Shown one piece after another: positions 14,790 through 24,564 of a stretch of 38,739 bases of DNA. The notes under the pieces were generated by a model. The model worked only from the letters and a program-made list of their open reading frames with translations. It made no database searches and was not told the origin of the DNA. Position numbers and translations under genes: made by a program. The DNA is from Candidatus Methylomicrobium oryzae. GTDB taxonomy: Bacteria; Pseudomonadota; Gammaproteobacteria; Methylococcales; Methylomonadaceae. Position 1 is the first letter of the stretch; each line of letters starts with the position of its first letter. The stretch is from assembly GCF_016745425.1 (NCBI RefSeq), contig NZ_JAERVK010000024.1, positions 1-38,739 on the forward strand, read 5' to 3'.

Positions 14790-15437
14790 TCAGGTCCCGT
14801 CGCTGGCGATTTTGGCTAGTTTAAGCAGGTTGGAGCTCATCCGTAGACCGGCCCTGCGCGCTTTGGCAAGATTGATTATGAAGCCGATCCTCGCCGCGTT
14901 GCGCACCAGCGTTACCAGGGCTGGCTGATACGGGGGCGGAAGATCGGTGCCCGTCAGATCGGCGATCGTCAGCAGGGGCCGGTTCGGAGCTTGCTGCGAC
15001 TCTTTGCTGAAGTGGCGCATTTCATCCGGCCCGACCAGCAGGATGCGGCAGGAATCGCTTTGTGTCAGCGACTGGATCAGCTCGATCTGTAAGGGGCGCC
15101 CGTTTACGATTTTTCCTTCAATGGCTCGGATCGCTTCGCCGAAGGGATTGCTTCGATACAGGCAAAGCTGCAGTGGAGTACCCTGATGTTCCGGTGCTTC
15201 CTTCGGCCAGGAAACGAAACGCGCAATGTTTAAAACGAATGCCGCTTTTACTTGCCCGATGCGGTCGGCTTCCGTTTCCGCTCTTGCGAGCGAAGGCGAT
15301 AAGACGGCGAGCAAGGCTCCGGTAATTGCGCAACACCGGATCCGCCCCGGTTTGGATAGAGGTTTTTCGACAGCATCGCATCGTAGGCTGTCTCTAGCTC
15401 TTTTTACCCCTCGTCCGATCAAGGGGCGAAACCCCAT
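14790..15437 (-). CDS. YfiR-family (DUF4154) periplasmic protein
   Basis: This protein has the YfiR pattern after its signal: VKAAFVLNIARFVSWP near the mature N-terminus, LQLCLYRSNPFG, a central CRILLVGPDEM, and a closing IGFIINLAKARRAGLRMSSNLLKLAKI. In Pseudomonas, YfiR holds the diguanylate cyclase YfiN inactive from the periplasm. Here the gene ends five bases before the GGDEF-EAL gene. The frame stays open to an ATG at 15611, but residues before the ATG at 15437 look unlike protein. From 15437 the product is 215 residues with a long basic stretch before the hydrophobic signal ITGALLAVLSPSLARA. The start is therefore uncertain by tens of residues. Confidence 0.78.
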   Translation of the reverse strand: MGFRPLIGRGVKRARDSLRCDAVEKPLSKPGRIRCCAITGALLAVLSPSLARAETEADRIGQVKAAFVLNIARFVSWPKEAPEHQGTPLQLCLYRSNPFGEAIRAIEGKIVNGRPLQIELIQSLTQSDSCRILLVGPDEMRHFSKESQQAPNRPLLTIADLTGTDLPPPYQPALVTLVRNAARIGFIINLAKARRAGLRMSSNLLKLAKIASDGT

Positions 15438-15921
15438 GGGATACAATCCAAATTTCCCGGCCGCTGCGTCCCGAGCCGAATGGGTAAAAACCGCGTGATC
15501 CTTGCTGCTGATGTTGGGGACGGCCAGCAGCCCCCCGGTTTCGGGAGGGTTAAAGCTTTTGCTGAAACGAAAGCGACGTTCGAAATCCATATCGATGGCC
15601 TCGGTATGCATTCAGTTGAGTTCCAATGCGCGTGTGCGTCAAACAGCCGCTTGAAGCCGGTAACCGCGCCGCCTGCCATGATCGCGCATCCTGCTGTTTA
15701 TTATATCCCAGAGTCCGTCCTTGATTTTCTATTTCGTATTCACGGGCGTTATCTCGATGTAATAAAAATTCGCCCGCTTCAACAAGTTGACGGTAAAGAA
15801 AAACAAGTCCGGCCCGGAATGCTGCGGTAACGGCGAGAGTTTGGCATCGTGAATCTTCATCAAAGCCAATGAAGCCAATGCCGTTTAAGCCCTCTGGACT
15901 GTTTCAAATGGCGGAAGCCGG

Positions 15922-15963
15922 TAATTTTGGCATATGACGGGATAATTTTGGCATATGACGGGA
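15922..15963. repeat. Two tandem 21-base repeats
   Basis: The unit TAATTTTGGCATATGACGGG plus A occurs twice without interruption, followed by a partial third start (TAATT). Multiple short terminal repeats of this size are known at the ends of some insertion sequences (for example the IS21 family), so a decayed element end is possible; no transposase gene is visible. Alternatively it is an operator upstream of gyrA. Confidence 0.75.
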
Positions 15964-16185
15964 TAATTAATGTTGGTTTCGAGTTCCCCACTTACAGGCG
16001 CGATTCGCGATGGAGTTCGTTTGTAAAGGTAAGCCTATCGCCAAACAGGTCCTCCAACCTGGTTGCTCTGTGCAGGCTTTTTCGTCTAGTCCTGATGATG
16101 CGGGTATCTAAAAAATGGGGCCTGCCAGATTATGATTTAACCTCCCGTAGCCTGCCGCTTGCCTTCCTTTGAGCCGTTCATAAAC

Positions 16186-16215
16186 TTCGACTCGGAAAGC
16201 GAAATTTGCTACAAT
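16186..16215 (+). promoter_or_regulatory. Candidate sigma-70 promoter for gyrA
   Basis: TGCTACAAT at 16207-16215 is an extended -10 element, with five of six matches to TATAAT plus the upstream TG. A weak -35 (TTCGAC, 16186-16191) lies 18 bases earlier. Transcription would begin about 125 bases before the gyrA ATG. Confidence 0.42.
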
Positions 16216-16346
16216 GCCTGAGTTAATCACCGATTCAACCTGATCTTTCCGCAGCACATCGCCGGCGTGTCTGGGAAGGAATGTAGGAACCAGCAAGGGC
16301 CGGTCAGCGCTTATAGCGTAGCGGCTTTGCTTAGAATAAAACAGCC

Positions 16347-18953
16347 ATGTCGAACTACGCGAAAGAAATCATTCCTGTCAATCTCGAAGACGAGATGCGC
16401 CAGTCCTATCTCGATTACGCGATGAGCGTGATCGTCGGGCGCGCCTTGCCGGATGTCAGGGACGGCCTGAAGCCGGTGCATCGGCGCGTGCTGTATGCGA
16501 TGAGCGAACTCGGCAACGACTGGAACAAGCCTTATAAAAAGTCCGCCCGCGTGGTCGGCGACGTGATCGGTAAATACCACCCGCATGGCGACACGGCGGT
16601 TTACGACACGATCGTCCGGATGGCGCAGCCGTTTTCGATGCGCTACATGCTGATCGACGGCCAGGGCAACTTCGGTTCGGTCGATGGCGATTCGCCCGCG
16701 GCGATGCGTTACACCGAAGTCCGGATGGCGAAAATCTCGCATGAACTGCTCGCCGACCTCGATAAGGAAACGGTCGACTTCATTCCGAACTACGACGAGT
16801 CCGAGTCCGAGCCGAAAGTGCTGCCGACCCGGATTCCGGCACTCCTGATCAACGGGTCGTCCGGCATCGCGGTCGGGATGGCGACCAATATTCCTCCGCA
16901 CAACCTGAATGAAACGGTCGGCGCCTGCCTGGCGTTGATCGACAATCCCGACACTACGATCCGCGAATTGATGGAGTACCTGCCGGGCCCCGATTTCCCG
17001 ACCGCGGGCATCATCAACGGCGCCTCCGGCATCTACAGCGCCTACACGACCGGCCGCGGCAAGATTTACCTGCGCGCGCGCTGCCATTTCGAAGACATCG
17101 GCGACAGCAGCCGGCAGGCGATTATCGCCACCGAGCTGCCGTATCAAGTCAACAAGGCGACCCTGCAGATGAAGATCGCCGAACTGGTCAAGGAAGGCAA
17201 GATCGAGGGCATTTCCGCGATCCGCGACGAGTCCGACAAGGACGGCATGCGCTTGGTCATCGAGCTGCGCCGCGGCGAAATGCCCGAAGTCGTGCTGAAC
17301 AACCTGTACAAACAGACTCAGTTCCAGAGCGTGTTCGGAATCAACATGGTTGCGCTGCTCGACGGGCGTCCGCATCTCTTGAATCTGAAAGAGATTCTGA
17401 ACGCGTTTATCGATCACCGCCGCGAAATCGTTACGCGCCGGACGATCTACAACCTGCGCAAGGCGCGGGAGCGGGCGCATATTTTGGAAGGCCTCGCGGT
17501 CGCGTTGGCGAACATCGACGAGATGATCGAGCTGATCAAGCGCTCGGCGAGCCCTGCGGTGGCGAGGGAAGGTTTGCTGGCCAGAACCTGGAACAGCGGC
17601 TTGGTCACTTCGCTGCTCGAGCGCGCCGATGCCGGCCGTTCGCGTCCGGAAGACCTGCCGCCCGGCTTCGGGATGGTGGACGGCAGGTACCGTCTTTCCG
17701 AAGCGCAGGCTCAGGCGATCCTCGATTTACGGCTGCACCGCCTGACCGGGCTCGAGCAGGACAAGATCATCGATGAATACAAGGAACTCCTGCGGCTGAT
17801 TGACGAATACCTGGAGATTCTGGGTAGCGATATACGCCTGATGGAGGTTGTTAGGGAAGAGCTGGTCGAGATCCGGAACAATTACAGCGATGAGCGTCGC
17901 ACCGAAATTATTCACGATCGTTTGGATTTGTCCGAAGAGGATTTGATCACCGAAGAAGACATGGTCGTCACGATGTCGCACGAAGGCTATGTGAAGGCCC
18001 AGCCGCTCAGCGATTACAAGGCGCAGCGCCGCGGCGGCCGCGGCAAGCTGGCGACTGCGACGAAGGAAGAAGATTTTGTCGACAAGCTGATCGTCGCGAA
18101 CAGCCACGATACGATCCTGTGTTTTTCCTCGCTCGGCAAGGCCTACTGGCTGCGGGTGTACCAGTTGCCAATCGCCAGCCGTACCTCGCGCGGCAAGCCG
18201 TTCGTGAACCTCCTGCCGTTGGAACAGGGCGAAAAAATCAATGCGATGCTGCCGGTCCAGGAATTCAGCGAAAATAAATACATTTTCATGGCGACGTCAC
18301 AGGGCACGGTCAAGAAGACTCCGTTGATCGAATTCGAGCGCCAGCGCACCGGCGGCAAGATCGCAGTCGATTTACAAGAAGGCGACCGGCTGGTCGGCGT
18401 GGCAATTACCGACGGCAGCCAGAACGTCCTGCTGTTCAGCAGCGACGGCAAGGCGGTCTGCTTCAACGAAACCGACGTCAGACCAATGGGGCGGAACGCG
18501 GCCGGCGTGCGCGGGATGCGCCTGACGGAAGGCCAGCAGATCATTTCGCTGATCATCGGCACCGAGGGCACGGTCCTGAACATCACCGAAAACGGCTACG
18601 GCAAGCGCACCCGGCTCGAAGAGTTTCCCTGCCACAACCGCGGTGGCCAAGGCGTGATTGCGATCCAGACTTCGGCGCGCAACGGCGCGGTGGTCGGCGC
18701 GGTGCTGGTCAGCGAGCACGACGAAATCATGCTGATCACCGACGGCGGTACATTGGTGCGCACGCCGGTGGAAGGCATTTCGGTGCTCGGCCGGAATACG
18801 CAGGGCGTCACGATCATCCGTCTGGACAAAAAGGAAAAAGTGATCGGCGTCGATAGGATCGAAGGTCTGGCCGGCGAAGAGGAAGACGATATCGAACAAG
18901 AAGGCGCATCGGAGAGCGATGCGGACAACGCAGCGGAATCAGGAGAAGAGTGA
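16347..18953 (+). CDS. gyrA: DNA gyrase subunit A
   Basis: This 868-residue GyrA carries the breakage-reunion domain with the catalytic pair R121-Y122 ([10 protein letters not shown]) and the quinolone region [10 protein letters not shown]. That region has Thr at position 83, as in Pseudomonas aeruginosa, rather than the Ser of E. coli, and Asp at 87. The GyrA box QRRGGRGK opens the C-terminal beta-pinwheel that wraps DNA. The C-terminus ends in an acidic tail ([25 protein letters not shown] region). With GyrB it introduces negative supercoils using ATP. The Shine-Dalgarno sequence is weak. It leads the aromatic supraoperon; its stop is two bases before the serC ATG. Confidence 0.98.
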   Translation: MSNYAKEIIPVNLEDEMRQSYLDYAMSVIVGRALPDVRDGLKPVHRRVLYAMSELGNDWNKPYKKSARVVGDVIGKYHPHGDTAVYDTIVRMAQPFSMRYMLIDGQGNFGSVDGDSPAAMRYTEVRMAKISHELLADLDKETVDFIPNYDESESEPKVLPTRIPALLINGSSGIAVGMATNIPPHNLNETVGACLALIDNPDTTIRELMEYLPGPDFPTAGIINGASGIYSAYTTGRGKIYLRARCHFEDIGDSSRQAIIATELPYQVNKATLQMKIAELVKEGKIEGISAIRDESDKDGMRLVIELRRGEMPEVVLNNLYKQTQFQSVFGINMVALLDGRPHLLNLKEILNAFIDHRREIVTRRTIYNLRKARERAHILEGLAVALANIDEMIELIKRSASPAVAREGLLARTWNSGLVTSLLERADAGRSRPEDLPPGFGMVDGRYRLSEAQAQAILDLRLHRLTGLEQDKIIDEYKELLRLIDEYLEILGSDIRLMEVVREELVEIRNNYSDERRTEIIHDRLDLSEEDLITEEDMVVTMSHEGYVKAQPLSDYKAQRRGGRGKLATATKEEDFVDKLIVANSHDTILCFSSLGKAYWLRVYQLPIASRTSRGKPFVNLLPLEQGEKINAMLPVQEFSENKYIFMATSQGTVKKTPLIEFERQRTGGKIAVDLQEGDRLVGVAITDGSQNVLLFSSDGKAVCFNETDVRPMGRNAAGVRGMRLTEGQQIISLIIGTEGTVLNITENGYGKRTRLEEFPCHNRGGQGVIAIQTSARNGAVVGAVLVSEHDEIMLITDGGTLVRTPVEGISVLGRNTQGVTIIRLDKKEKVIGVDRIEGLAGEEEDDIEQEGASESDADNAAESGEE

Positions 18954-18955
18954 TC

Positions 18956-20035
18956 ATGTCACGAGTTTACAATTTTAGCGCCGGCCCTTCGGCGCTGCCG
19001 GAAGAAGTGCTGAACCAGGCGCAGGGCGAAATGCTCGAATGGCGCGGCAGCGGCATGTCGGTGATGGAAATGAGCCATCGCGGCAAGTTTTTCTCGATCA
19101 TCGCGGAAGAACTGGAACAGGATCTTCGCGAGTTGATGGCGATCCCGGAAAACTACAAGGTTTTGTTCCTGCAGGGCGGTGCCACCGCACAGTTTTCGAT
19201 GATCCCGCAAAATCTGCTGCGCGGCAAGACTAAGGCCTGTTATGTAAATACCGGGGCTTGGTCCGAAAAGGCCATCAAGGATGCGGGCAACTACTGCGAG
19301 GCGGTGCTCAGCGCGAGCTCCGAAGACGCCAAATTCACTACGATCCCCGATGTCGCCGGCTGGCACATCGACCAGGATGCGGCTTATCTGCACTATACCT
19401 CGAACGAAACGATCCACGGCGTCGAATTTCAGTCGATTCCGGATAGCCGGGAGCTGCCTCTGGTATCCGATATGTCGTCGAACATCCTGTCGCGCCCGGT
19501 CGACGTCAGCAAATTCGGCCTGATCTATGCGGGCACCCAGAAAAACATGGGACCGGCCGGCGTCACCGTCGTAATCGTACGCGACGATTTGATCGGCCAT
19601 ACCCCGAAGACCACGCCGGAAGTGTTTAATTATGCGGTTCAGGCCAAGAACGGCTCGATGCTGAATACGCCGGCGACCTACAACTGGTATCTGGTCGGCC
19701 TGGTCTTGAAATGGCTGAAGGCGCAGGGCGGCGTCGCTGCGATCGAACGGCGCAATATCGCGAAGAGCCAGCTGCTTTACGATTTGATCGACAAGTCGTC
19801 GCTGTACCGGAATCCGGTCGAAGTGTCTTACCGTTCGCGGATGAACGTGCCGTTCATTCTGGCCGACGACGCGCTCGACAAGCCTTTCCTGGCTGCGGCC
19901 GAAGCGAATGGCCTATTCGAACTGAAAGGCCACCGTTCGGTCGGCGGCATGCGTGCGAGCATCTACAATGCGATGCCGGAAGCCGGCGTGAAGGCGCTGT
20001 GCGAATTCATGGCCGAATTCGAAAAAACGCATTAA
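18956..20035 (+). CDS. serC: Phosphoserine aminotransferase
   Basis: This is a class-V PLP aminotransferase of about 360 residues that converts 3-phosphohydroxypyruvate and glutamate to phosphoserine, with a second role in pyridoxal phosphate synthesis. Diagnostic are the opening YNFSAGPSALPEEVL, GGATAQF, the lysine that binds PLP in YAGTQKNMGPAG, and the ending GHRSVGGMRASIYNAMP. An in-frame GTG at 18950 overlaps the gyrA stop, but ATG 18956 is preferred because AGGAGAA at 18941-18947 gives ideal spacing. It is part of the gyrA-serC-pheA series, as in pseudomonads. Confidence 0.96.
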   Translation: MSRVYNFSAGPSALPEEVLNQAQGEMLEWRGSGMSVMEMSHRGKFFSIIAEELEQDLRELMAIPENYKVLFLQGGATAQFSMIPQNLLRGKTKACYVNTGAWSEKAIKDAGNYCEAVLSASSEDAKFTTIPDVAGWHIDQDAAYLHYTSNETIHGVEFQSIPDSRELPLVSDMSSNILSRPVDVSKFGLIYAGTQKNMGPAGVTVVIVRDDLIGHTPKTTPEVFNYAVQAKNGSMLNTPATYNWYLVGLVLKWLKAQGGVAAIERRNIAKSQLLYDLIDKSSLYRNPVEVSYRSRMNVPFILADDALDKPFLAAAEANGLFELKGHRSVGGMRASIYNAMPEAGVKALCEFMAEFEKTH

Positions 20036-20060
20036 GCCGCCATTGCGAGGCGAAGTGTCT

Positions 20061-21155
20061 ATGTCGTCCATTCCGTCCGTCAGGCCGCTTGCGGAAATCA
20101 GAACCGAAATCGACGCGATCGATGCGGAGATACTGCGCTTGATCAATCGGCGCGCCGAGTGTGCCGAAGAGGTTGCGAAAGCCAAGATCGCCGACGGCGA
20201 ACAGGGTACCTTTTACCGTCCTGATCGGGAAGCGATGGTGCTGAGAAGGATCAAGGACTTGAATCGTGGGCCGCTCCCGGACCATACCGCGATGCGGTTT
20301 TTCCGCGAGCTGATGTCCGCCTGCCTCGCGCTCGAAAAACCGCTTGAGGTCGCTTTTTTAGGGCCTGAGGGTACCTTTTCCCAGCAGGCGGTGTTCAAGC
20401 ATTTCGGCTCCTCCGTAAATACCCAGCCGGTTGCGGCGATCAGTGACGTATTCAATGCAGTCGAATTGGATAAATGCCATTTCGGCGTGGTGCCGGTCGA
20501 GAATTCGACCGAAGGCGTGATCAACCACACGCTGGACCGCTTCCTGATGTCGCCGCTCAGAATCTGCGGCGAGGTCGAGGTCCGGGTTCATCAAAACTTG
20601 ATGGGCCATGCCGCTTCCCTGACCGAGATTCGCGAGGTTTTTTCGCATCAGCAATCGCTGGCGCAGTGCCGGCTCTGGCTCGATCGGCATTTGTCCCACG
20701 TTAAGGTGACCGCGGTCAGCAGCAATGCCGAAGCCGCACGGCTGGCTTCGCTGGACAAGCATGCCGCCGCGATCGCGGGCGTGGCGGCTGCCGAGGTTTA
20801 CCGATTGCCGGTACTCGAAACCAATATCGAAGACCAGGCAAATAATACGACCCGCTTCATCGTGATCGGCAAACAGGATTCCGCCCCGACCGGCAAGGAC
20901 AAGACCTCGCTGGTGTTTTCGACCGGCAACCAGCCGGGCGCGTTGTATAAAGCGCTGGAATCGTTCGCGAAATTCGGCATCGGGATGGTGAATATCGAAT
21001 CCCGGCCATCGCGGCAAGGGCTGTGGGAATATGTGTTTTTCATCGACATCGACGGGCATAGCGCGGATCCGAAAGTCGCAGAAGCGTTAGGTCTGCTGAG
21101 AGCGAATGTGTACATGCTCAAATTGCTCGGTTCCTATCCGAAGGCCGTACTTTGA
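20061..21155 (+). CDS. pheA: Bifunctional chorismate mutase / prephenate dehydratase
   Basis: This P-protein of about 364 residues makes phenylpyruvate from chorismate in two steps. An AroQ-type mutase domain fills roughly residues 5-85 (IRTEIDAIDAEILRLINRRAECAEEVAKAK). The dehydratase domain covers about 90-270, with GPEGTFSQQA, PVENSTEGVINHTLD and the catalytic TRFIVIGKQ. A C-terminal ACT domain (about 280-360) contains GALYKALESFAKFGI and the phenylalanine-binding ESRPSRQGLWEY. Feedback inhibition by phenylalanine is expected from this domain. ATG 20061 is preferred to an in-frame TTG at 20043 because it gives the usual family N-terminus with GAGG upstream. Confidence 0.96.
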   Translation: MSSIPSVRPLAEIRTEIDAIDAEILRLINRRAECAEEVAKAKIADGEQGTFYRPDREAMVLRRIKDLNRGPLPDHTAMRFFRELMSACLALEKPLEVAFLGPEGTFSQQAVFKHFGSSVNTQPVAAISDVFNAVELDKCHFGVVPVENSTEGVINHTLDRFLMSPLRICGEVEVRVHQNLMGHAASLTEIREVFSHQQSLAQCRLWLDRHLSHVKVTAVSSNAEAARLASLDKHAAAIAGVAAAEVYRLPVLETNIEDQANNTTRFIVIGKQDSAPTGKDKTSLVFSTGNQPGALYKALESFAKFGIGMVNIESRPSRQGLWEYVFFIDIDGHSADPKVAEALGLLRANVYMLKLLGSYPKAVL

Positions 21156-21172
21156 GGATTTGACGAGGGTAT

Positions 21173-21196
21173 AAGCGAAGCGCGTCCGCTCCGCTT
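21173..21196 (+). other. Hairpin in the pheA-hisC spacer
   Basis: AAGCG-A-AGCG and CGCT-C-CGCTT pair around a CGTC loop, with one A-C mismatch. It sits in the only long gap (104 bases) inside the otherwise compact aromatic series. A T-rich run follows 20 bases later, too distant for a classic terminator, so partial attenuation or RNA processing is more likely. Confidence 0.45.
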
Positions 21197-21259
21197 ACCG
21201 GCCCTGCGTGTCGATTGAGTTTTTAAATTTCCGTGCTGCGACCAGAAGACGAGATACCT

Positions 21260-22372
21260 ATGAGCACTCCATCATCGCTTTATCAATTTGCCGTTGCCGG
21301 CGTTCAGCAACTGGTGCCCTATGTACCCGGCAAACCGATCGAAGAATTGCAGCGCGAGTTAGGGCTCGAGCGCGTGGTCAAGCTGGCGTCGAATGAAAAT
21401 CCGCTGGGGCCCAGCAAGAAAGCGTTGGCGGCAATGCAAAAAACGATGCCTGAGCTGGCGCTGTATCCCGACGGCAGCGGTTTCAGCTTGAAAAACGCGT
21501 TGGCGAAGAAATTTAGCGTCGATCCGGCGCAAATTACGCTCGGCAACGGCTCGAACGAGATTCTTGAATTAGTTTCGCGGGCATTTCTGGCGCCCGGCCT
21601 GAATGCAGTGTTTTCCCAGCATGCCTTCGCGGTCTATCCGATCGTGACCCAGGCCGCCGGAGCCGCGTCGATCATCGCGCCGGCCGTGCATTACTCGCAC
21701 GATCTGCAGGCGATCCGGGAGCGCGTGAACGCGCAGACGCGCGTGGTGTTCATCGCGAATCCGAACAATCCGACTGGCACGCTGCTGTCGCAGTCGCATC
21801 TGGAAGATTTCATCAAATCGCTGCCGTCGAGCTGCGTCTGTGTGCTCGATGAGGCCTATTACGAATTCGTGCACCGGAAGGTCGAGCAGGATGCCGTCGA
21901 ATGGCTCGCGCAATGCCCGAATCTGGTGGTTACCCGCACCTTTTCGAAAGCGTACGGGCTGGCCGGCCTGCGTGTGGGCTATTGTTTTTCGAGCCCGGAA
22001 ATGGCCGATATTCTGAACCGGGTCAGACAGCCGTTCAATAACAATTCGATGGCGCTGGCTGCCGCCGAGGCGGCGCTGGACGACGGCGAGCACTTGCAGA
22101 ATACGGTCAAAAACAATACGCTCGGCATGAAGCAATTGGTCGAGGGTTTCAAAAATCTGGGGCTTAGCTGGATCACGTCGGCCGGTAATTTCGTTTCGGT
22201 CGACCTGAGCGAGCCGGCCTATCCGGTCTATGAAGCCCTGCTGCGGAAAGGGGTGATCGTTCGGCCGGTGGCGAATTACGAAATGCCGAACCATCTTCGC
22301 ATCAGCATCGGCACGCCGGAAGAAAACAACCTGTTCCTGCAAGCGCTGACCGAATGCCTGAGTAATGTTTGA
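21260..22372 (+). CDS. hisC: Histidinol-phosphate/aromatic aminotransferase
   Basis: This 370-residue fold-type-I PLP aminotransferase shows LASNENPLGPS near 41-51, IANPNNPTGT, LDEAYYEF, and the PLP lysine in TRTFSKAYGLAGLRVGY. The family transaminates histidinol phosphate and often also aromatic keto acids. Its place between pheA and tyrA suggests use in phenylalanine and tyrosine synthesis, as proposed for the paralog in the Pseudomonas supraoperon (hisHb). ATG 21260 was chosen over an in-frame codon at 21233. The 3' end overlaps tyrA by eight bases, which implies translational coupling. Whether another hisC exists in the histidine operon cannot be seen here. Confidence 0.93.
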   Translation: MSTPSSLYQFAVAGVQQLVPYVPGKPIEELQRELGLERVVKLASNENPLGPSKKALAAMQKTMPELALYPDGSGFSLKNALAKKFSVDPAQITLGNGSNEILELVSRAFLAPGLNAVFSQHAFAVYPIVTQAAGAASIIAPAVHYSHDLQAIRERVNAQTRVVFIANPNNPTGTLLSQSHLEDFIKSLPSSCVCVLDEAYYEFVHRKVEQDAVEWLAQCPNLVVTRTFSKAYGLAGLRVGYCFSSPEMADILNRVRQPFNNNSMALAAAEAALDDGEHLQNTVKNNTLGMKQLVEGFKNLGLSWITSAGNFVSVDLSEPAYPVYEALLRKGVIVRPVANYEMPNHLRISIGTPEENNLFLQALTECLSNV

Positions 22373-23240
22373 GAGGCTTTGCATCATCGGCGTCGGCTTG
22401 ATCGGTGGGTCGGTCGCGCGTGCCGCCCGCAATCAAGGCCTGGCCAAACGCATCATCGGCTATGGCCGCGAGCAGGAGAAGCCGAACCTCGAAACCGCGA
22501 AGCGGTTGAGGGTGATCGACGAGTATTTTCTCGACATCGGACCGGCATTGCGAGAAGTCGACGGGGTCGTGATCGCGGTTCCGGTCGGTGCAGTCGAATC
22601 GGTTCTTAAGCAGCTCAAGCCTTACTGGTCCGGCAGCTGCGTCTACAGCGACGTCGGCAGCACCAAGAGCAACGTGATCGCCGCCGCCGAGCGCGTGTTC
22701 GGTACGGTGCCGGCCAATCTGGTGCCGGCGCATCCGATTGCGGGCGCCGAAAACAGCGGCGTCGAAGCGGCCTTGCCCGACCTTTTCCAGCGCCGGCGCC
22801 TGATCGTCACCCCATTGGCCCAAACCGAGCCTTCCGCACTGAATAAAATCCAAGTTTTTTGGGAGCGCATGGGCGCGCAGGTTTCGGTGATGAGTGCCGA
22901 CCATCACGATGCGGTGCTGGCGGCGACCAGTCACCTGCCGCATTTGCTTGCGTTCGCGCTGGTCGACATGCTTGGACGGCAGGACGAGCAGTGCGAAATC
23001 TTCAAGTATGCGGCTGGCGGTTTCCGCGATTTTACCCGGATCGCATCGAGCGATCCGACCATGTGGCGGGATATCTGCACCGCGAACAAAGAGCAGTTGA
23101 TTCCGCTGCTGCATCAACTCAAAATCGAACTGGACAAGATCGAACAACTGCTGGCGGATAACGACGGCCAGCGCCTTTTTGAAACCTTCTCGTATGCCAG
23201 GAATGCGAGGCAACGCTTTTTAGATCAGTTAGAAAATTAA
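22365..23240 (+). CDS. tyrA: Prephenate/arogenate dehydrogenase
   Basis: The product is 291 residues with an N-terminal Rossmann fold (CIIGVGLIGGSVARAAR, residues 6-22). The family motifs SDVGSTKSNV, PAHPIAGAENSGVEAA and the catalytic-region HDAVLAATSHLPHLLAFALVD follow. It oxidatively decarboxylates prephenate (or arogenate) to the tyrosine precursor. No chorismate mutase or ACT domain is fused to it. In Pseudomonas the tyrA and aroA homologs of this supraoperon are fused into one protein. Here they are separate, with one base between the stop and the aroA ATG. Confidence 0.95.
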   Translation: MFERLCIIGVGLIGGSVARAARNQGLAKRIIGYGREQEKPNLETAKRLRVIDEYFLDIGPALREVDGVVIAVPVGAVESVLKQLKPYWSGSCVYSDVGSTKSNVIAAAERVFGTVPANLVPAHPIAGAENSGVEAALPDLFQRRRLIVTPLAQTEPSALNKIQVFWERMGAQVSVMSADHHDAVLAATSHLPHLLAFALVDMLGRQDEQCEIFKYAAGGFRDFTRIASSDPTMWRDICTANKEQLIPLLHQLKIELDKIEQLLADNDGQRLFETFSYARNARQRFLDQLEN

Positions 23241-23241
23241 T

Positions 23242-24564
23242 ATGAGCAAATCCATTACCTTCAAAGTCAATCCGGGCGGCAGTTTGAAAGGCGAGGCGCG
23301 GGTGCCTGGCGACAAATCGATTTCGCACCGTTCGATCATGCTCGGTTCGCTGGCGGAAGGCGTTACCCGTGTCAAAGGCTTTCTCGAAGCCGAGGATGCG
23401 TTGGCGACTCTGCAAGCGTTCCGCGACATGGGCGTCAAGATCGAAGGCCCGGTCAACGGCGAACTGACCATCCACGGCGTCGGCAAGCATGGCTTAAAGG
23501 CGCCGGAAAAAGAATTGTATCTTGGCAATTCCGGCACCTCGATGCGGCTTTTGAGCGGCCTTCTGGCCGGGCAGCCGTTCGATACCGTGTTGACGGGCGA
23601 CAAATCGCTGTCGGGCCGGCCGATGAAGCGAGTCACCGAGCCGTTGAAAACGATGGGCGCCGAAATCAAAACCACCGATAAAGGCACGGCGCCTTTGCAT
23701 ATTACCGGCAAGGACGGCCAGCTGAACGGAATCGATTACACGATGCCGATGGCAAGTGCCCAAGTCAAATCCTGCCTGCTTCTGGCCGGGATGTACGCAC
23801 AGGGTGATACTTCGGTGACCGAGCCTGCGCCGACCCGCGATCATACCGAGCGGATGTTGACCGGCTTCAATTATCCGGTCAAGAAAGAAGGCAACAAGGT
23901 TACGATCAACGCGGACGGTAAATTGACCGCGTGCGAAATCGATGTGCCGAGCGATATTTCTTCTGCCGCGTTTTTCCTGGTCGGCGCCTCGATCGCGCCC
24001 GGTTCCGATCTGCTTTTGAGGCATGTCGGGATCAACCCGACCCGCACCGGCGTGATCGACATTCTGAAGCTGATGGGTGCGAATATCGAGGTGTTGAACG
24101 AGCGCGTCGTCGGCGGCGAGCCGGTCGCCGATTTGCATGTGACTCACGGTCAGTTGAAGGGCATCGACATTCCGGAAGAGCTGGTGCCTCTGGCGATCGA
24201 CGAATTTCCGGTGCTGTTCGTCGCCGCCGCCTGCGCGGAAGGCCAAACCCGCCTGAGCGGTGCGGAAGAACTGCGTGTGAAGGAATCCGACCGGATCCAG
24301 GTGATGGCCGACGGCCTGAAGATTTTAGGCGTCGATGCCGAGCCGACGCCGGACGGGATGGTGATTCAGGGCGGCAAGCCGATCGGCGGCGGGACGGTCG
24401 AGTCGCACGGCGATCACCGGATTGCGATGGCGTTTTCGATCGCAGGGCTCATGGCGAATGCGCCGATCACGATTCTCGACTGCCTGAACGTGAACACTTC
24501 CTTTCCCGAGTTCAAGGATCTGATTAAACGGCTCGGCCTCGACATCAGCGTTGCGGGGGCATGA
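23242..24564 (+). CDS. aroA: 5-enolpyruvylshikimate-3-phosphate synthase
   Basis: This 440-residue EPSP synthase is the sixth enzyme of the shikimate pathway. PEP and shikimate-phosphate binding motifs are visible: GDKSISHRSIML near 24-35, YLGNSGTSMRLLSGLLAG near 93-110, and RVKESDRIQ and GDHRIAMAFSIAGL in the second half. The position equivalent to Gly96 of E. coli is still Gly, while the Pro101 equivalent is Leu. The sequence style resembles Pseudomonas and Bacillus enzymes more than E. coli AroA. It begins one base after tyrA and overlaps cmk by four bases (ATGA), so the three should be translated together. Confidence 0.97.
   Translation: MSKSITFKVNPGGSLKGEARVPGDKSISHRSIMLGSLAEGVTRVKGFLEAEDALATLQAFRDMGVKIEGPVNGELTIHGVGKHGLKAPEKELYLGNSGTSMRLLSGLLAGQPFDTVLTGDKSLSGRPMKRVTEPLKTMGAEIKTTDKGTAPLHITGKDGQLNGIDYTMPMASAQVKSCLLLAGMYAQGDTSVTEPAPTRDHTERMLTGFNYPVKKEGNKVTINADGKLTACEIDVPSDISSAAFFLVGASIAPGSDLLLRHVGINPTRTGVIDILKLMGANIEVLNERVVGGEPVADLHVTHGQLKGIDIPEELVPLAIDEFPVLFVAAACAEGQTRLSGAEELRVKESDRIQVMADGLKILGVDAEPTPDGMVIQGGKPIGGGTVESHGDHRIAMAFSIAGLMANAPITILDCLNVNTSFPEFKDLIKRLGLDISVAGA

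Larger units (their letters stand above)
15438..16346. other. Long intergenic region upstream of gyrA
   Basis: About 900 bases lie between yfiR and gyrA without a gene I can defend. Open frames here have no recognisable domains. The region holds a 21-base tandem repeat (15922-15963), a weak stem near 16043-16063 (AACAGGT with ACCTGGTT) followed by TTTTT, and the putative gyrA promoter near 16186-16215. Parts may be remains of a lost insertion sequence. Confidence 0.5.

Noticed and set aside
15480-15830. Plus-strand frame of 116 codons upstream of yfiR
   Set aside because: No domain or signal peptide is visible, it partly overlaps the open 5' extension of the yfiR frame, and it has no good ribosome site.
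15927-16172. Plus-strand frame of 81 codons upstream of gyrA
   Set aside because: It begins inside the 21-base tandem repeat and shows no protein family; the gyrA promoter candidate follows it.
16311-17480. Minus-strand open frame of 389 codons
   Set aside because: It is antisense to gyrA with no recognisable motif; codon periodicity belongs to gyrA.
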